Shown here in pieces: positions 63,578-64,000 of a stretch of DNA of 64,000 bases. The translations under genes were made by a program, and so were the position numbers. The notes under the pieces were generated by a model, which made no database searches, had not been told where the DNA came from, and was given only the letters and a program-made list of their open reading frames with translations. The stretch's first letter is position 1, and each line of letters opens with the position of its first letter. The stretch is from Anaerolineaceae bacterium (GTDB lineage: Bacteria > Chloroflexota > Anaerolineae > Anaerolineales > Anaerolineaceae): NCBI GenBank assembly GCA_002702705.1, contig PABH01000072.1, positions 1-64,000 of the forward strand, given 5' to 3'.

Positions 63578-64000
63578 TTAATAAGCCCTTTCATAATATT
63601 TTGAAACCTGAATTGAGGATCCTAATTTTTTAGCAGCCTTTATTGGCCAATATGGATTTCGCAACAGTTCTCTTCCTAATAGAACCATATCCGCCTGCCC
63701 TAATCGAATAATGGTATCAGCTTGTGCTGGAGCGGTAATTAAACCTACGGCAGCTGTTTTTATTTTTGCTTCAGCTTTCACCTTGTCAGATATAAACACT
63801 TGAAACCCTGAACCAACCGGAATATCTGCTTTGGGAACCATACCACCGGAAGAACAATCAATTAAATCTACACCTGCTTCTTTTAATGTTATTGCAAGTT
63901 GAACAGAATCAAAAACAGTCCACCCACCTTCCACCCAATCAGTCCCGGAAATACGGACTGTTAATGGCAAATTTTCTGGCCAGACAATTTTTATTGATTC
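63578..64000 (-). CDS. Old-yellow-enzyme family NADH:flavin oxidoreductase (YqjM-like), C-terminal part
   Basis: At least 140 C-terminal residues; the N-terminal part is beyond the right edge. RISGTDWVEGGW, LKEAGVDLIDCSSGGMVP and GQADMVLLGRELLRNPYWP are the FMN-binding strands of YqjM/xenobiotic reductase-type enzymes, with the Arg of GRELLRNP near the FMN phosphate. These reduce alpha,beta-unsaturated carbonyls. Its stop lies 2 bases from the convergent OsmC stop. Confidence 0.85.
   Translation of the reverse strand, partial: ESIKIVWPENLPLTVRISGTDWVEGGWTVFDSVQLAITLKEAGVDLIDCSSGGMVPKADIPVGSGFQVFISDKVKAEAKIKTAAVGLITAPAQADTIIRLGQADMVLLGRELLRNPYWPIKAAKKLGSSIQVSKYYERAY

Noticed and set aside
1-64000. 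tRNA or rRNA genes and riboswitches
   Set aside because: Intergenic regions were read for cloverleaf 3' ends, rRNA-like stretches and familiar riboswitch cores; none could be supported by eye. A covariance-model search would settle this.

Overview
The window looks like the chromosome of an anaerobic, AT-rich (roughly 40% GC by eye) member of the Chloroflexota, most likely class Anaerolineae. This is an inference from gene content: many sugar ABC importers with Cys-anchored binding lipoproteins carrying Ala/Pro/Thr-rich linkers, a type III pantothenate kinase relative, GlnRS, DegV paralogs, an NBR1-type lipoprotein and an IS256-type transposase start. No rRNA, tRNA or CRISPR array was seen.

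Layout. (1) 1-250: left edge of an IS256-family element. (2) 250-9062: a membrane protein, then a minus-strand carbohydrate operon (ROK repressor, SIS protein, ROK kinase, ABC binding lipoprotein, two permeases, two Gfo/Idh/MocA dehydrogenases; no ATPase). (3) 9450-16024: NAD-related cluster (NMN-adenylyltransferase-like, VWA/zinc ribbon, pyruvate-kinase-like barrel, NadE with a degenerate glutaminase domain) followed by glnS. (4) 16274-26811: two DegV proteins around a divergent CoaX, a TetR-controlled PEP-utilising enzyme plus MFS exporter, an EamA permease and a MocR regulator.

(5) 26916-46050 is the most interesting region: a bacterial microcompartment (BMC) gene cluster. It combines a ribose-type ABC importer, a 5-methylthioribose kinase family protein (MtnK), the matching 1-phosphate isomerase (MtnA), a class II aldolase with an added N-terminal domain, a SorC-type regulator, a CoA-acylating aldehyde dehydrogenase, one BMC-H, one BMC-T, three BMC-P proteins and a probable scaffold sharing the aldolase N-terminal domain. 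A second operon carries a split transketolase, a RuBisCO-like protein and a binding protein without signal peptide. The simplest reading is that a 5-deoxy- or 5-methylthio-pentose is imported, phosphorylated, isomerised and cleaved to DHAP plus a volatile aldehyde, which the compartment oxidises to acyl-CoA. The role of the RuBisCO-like protein and transketolase is open. A repeated TGAACAATTGTT motif near several promoters suggests common control. Two genes of this cluster appear to start with AUC codons.

(6) 46126-53305: a very large secreted protein with eight repeats, a glycosyltransferase-like protein and a polytopic membrane protein. (7) 53504-57985: a lipoprotein, a TiaS-like protein and a full ECF-type importer (fused ATPases, EcfT, membrane-anchored accessory protein, S component with an in-frame amber codon). 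(8) 57990-64000: heme-binding protein, zinc ribbon protein, phosphoglucomutase, NBR1-like lipoprotein, acetyltransferase-like protein, an OsmC-family protein with an in-frame UGA and a SECIS-like hairpin (candidate selenoprotein), and the end of an OYE-family oxidoreductase.
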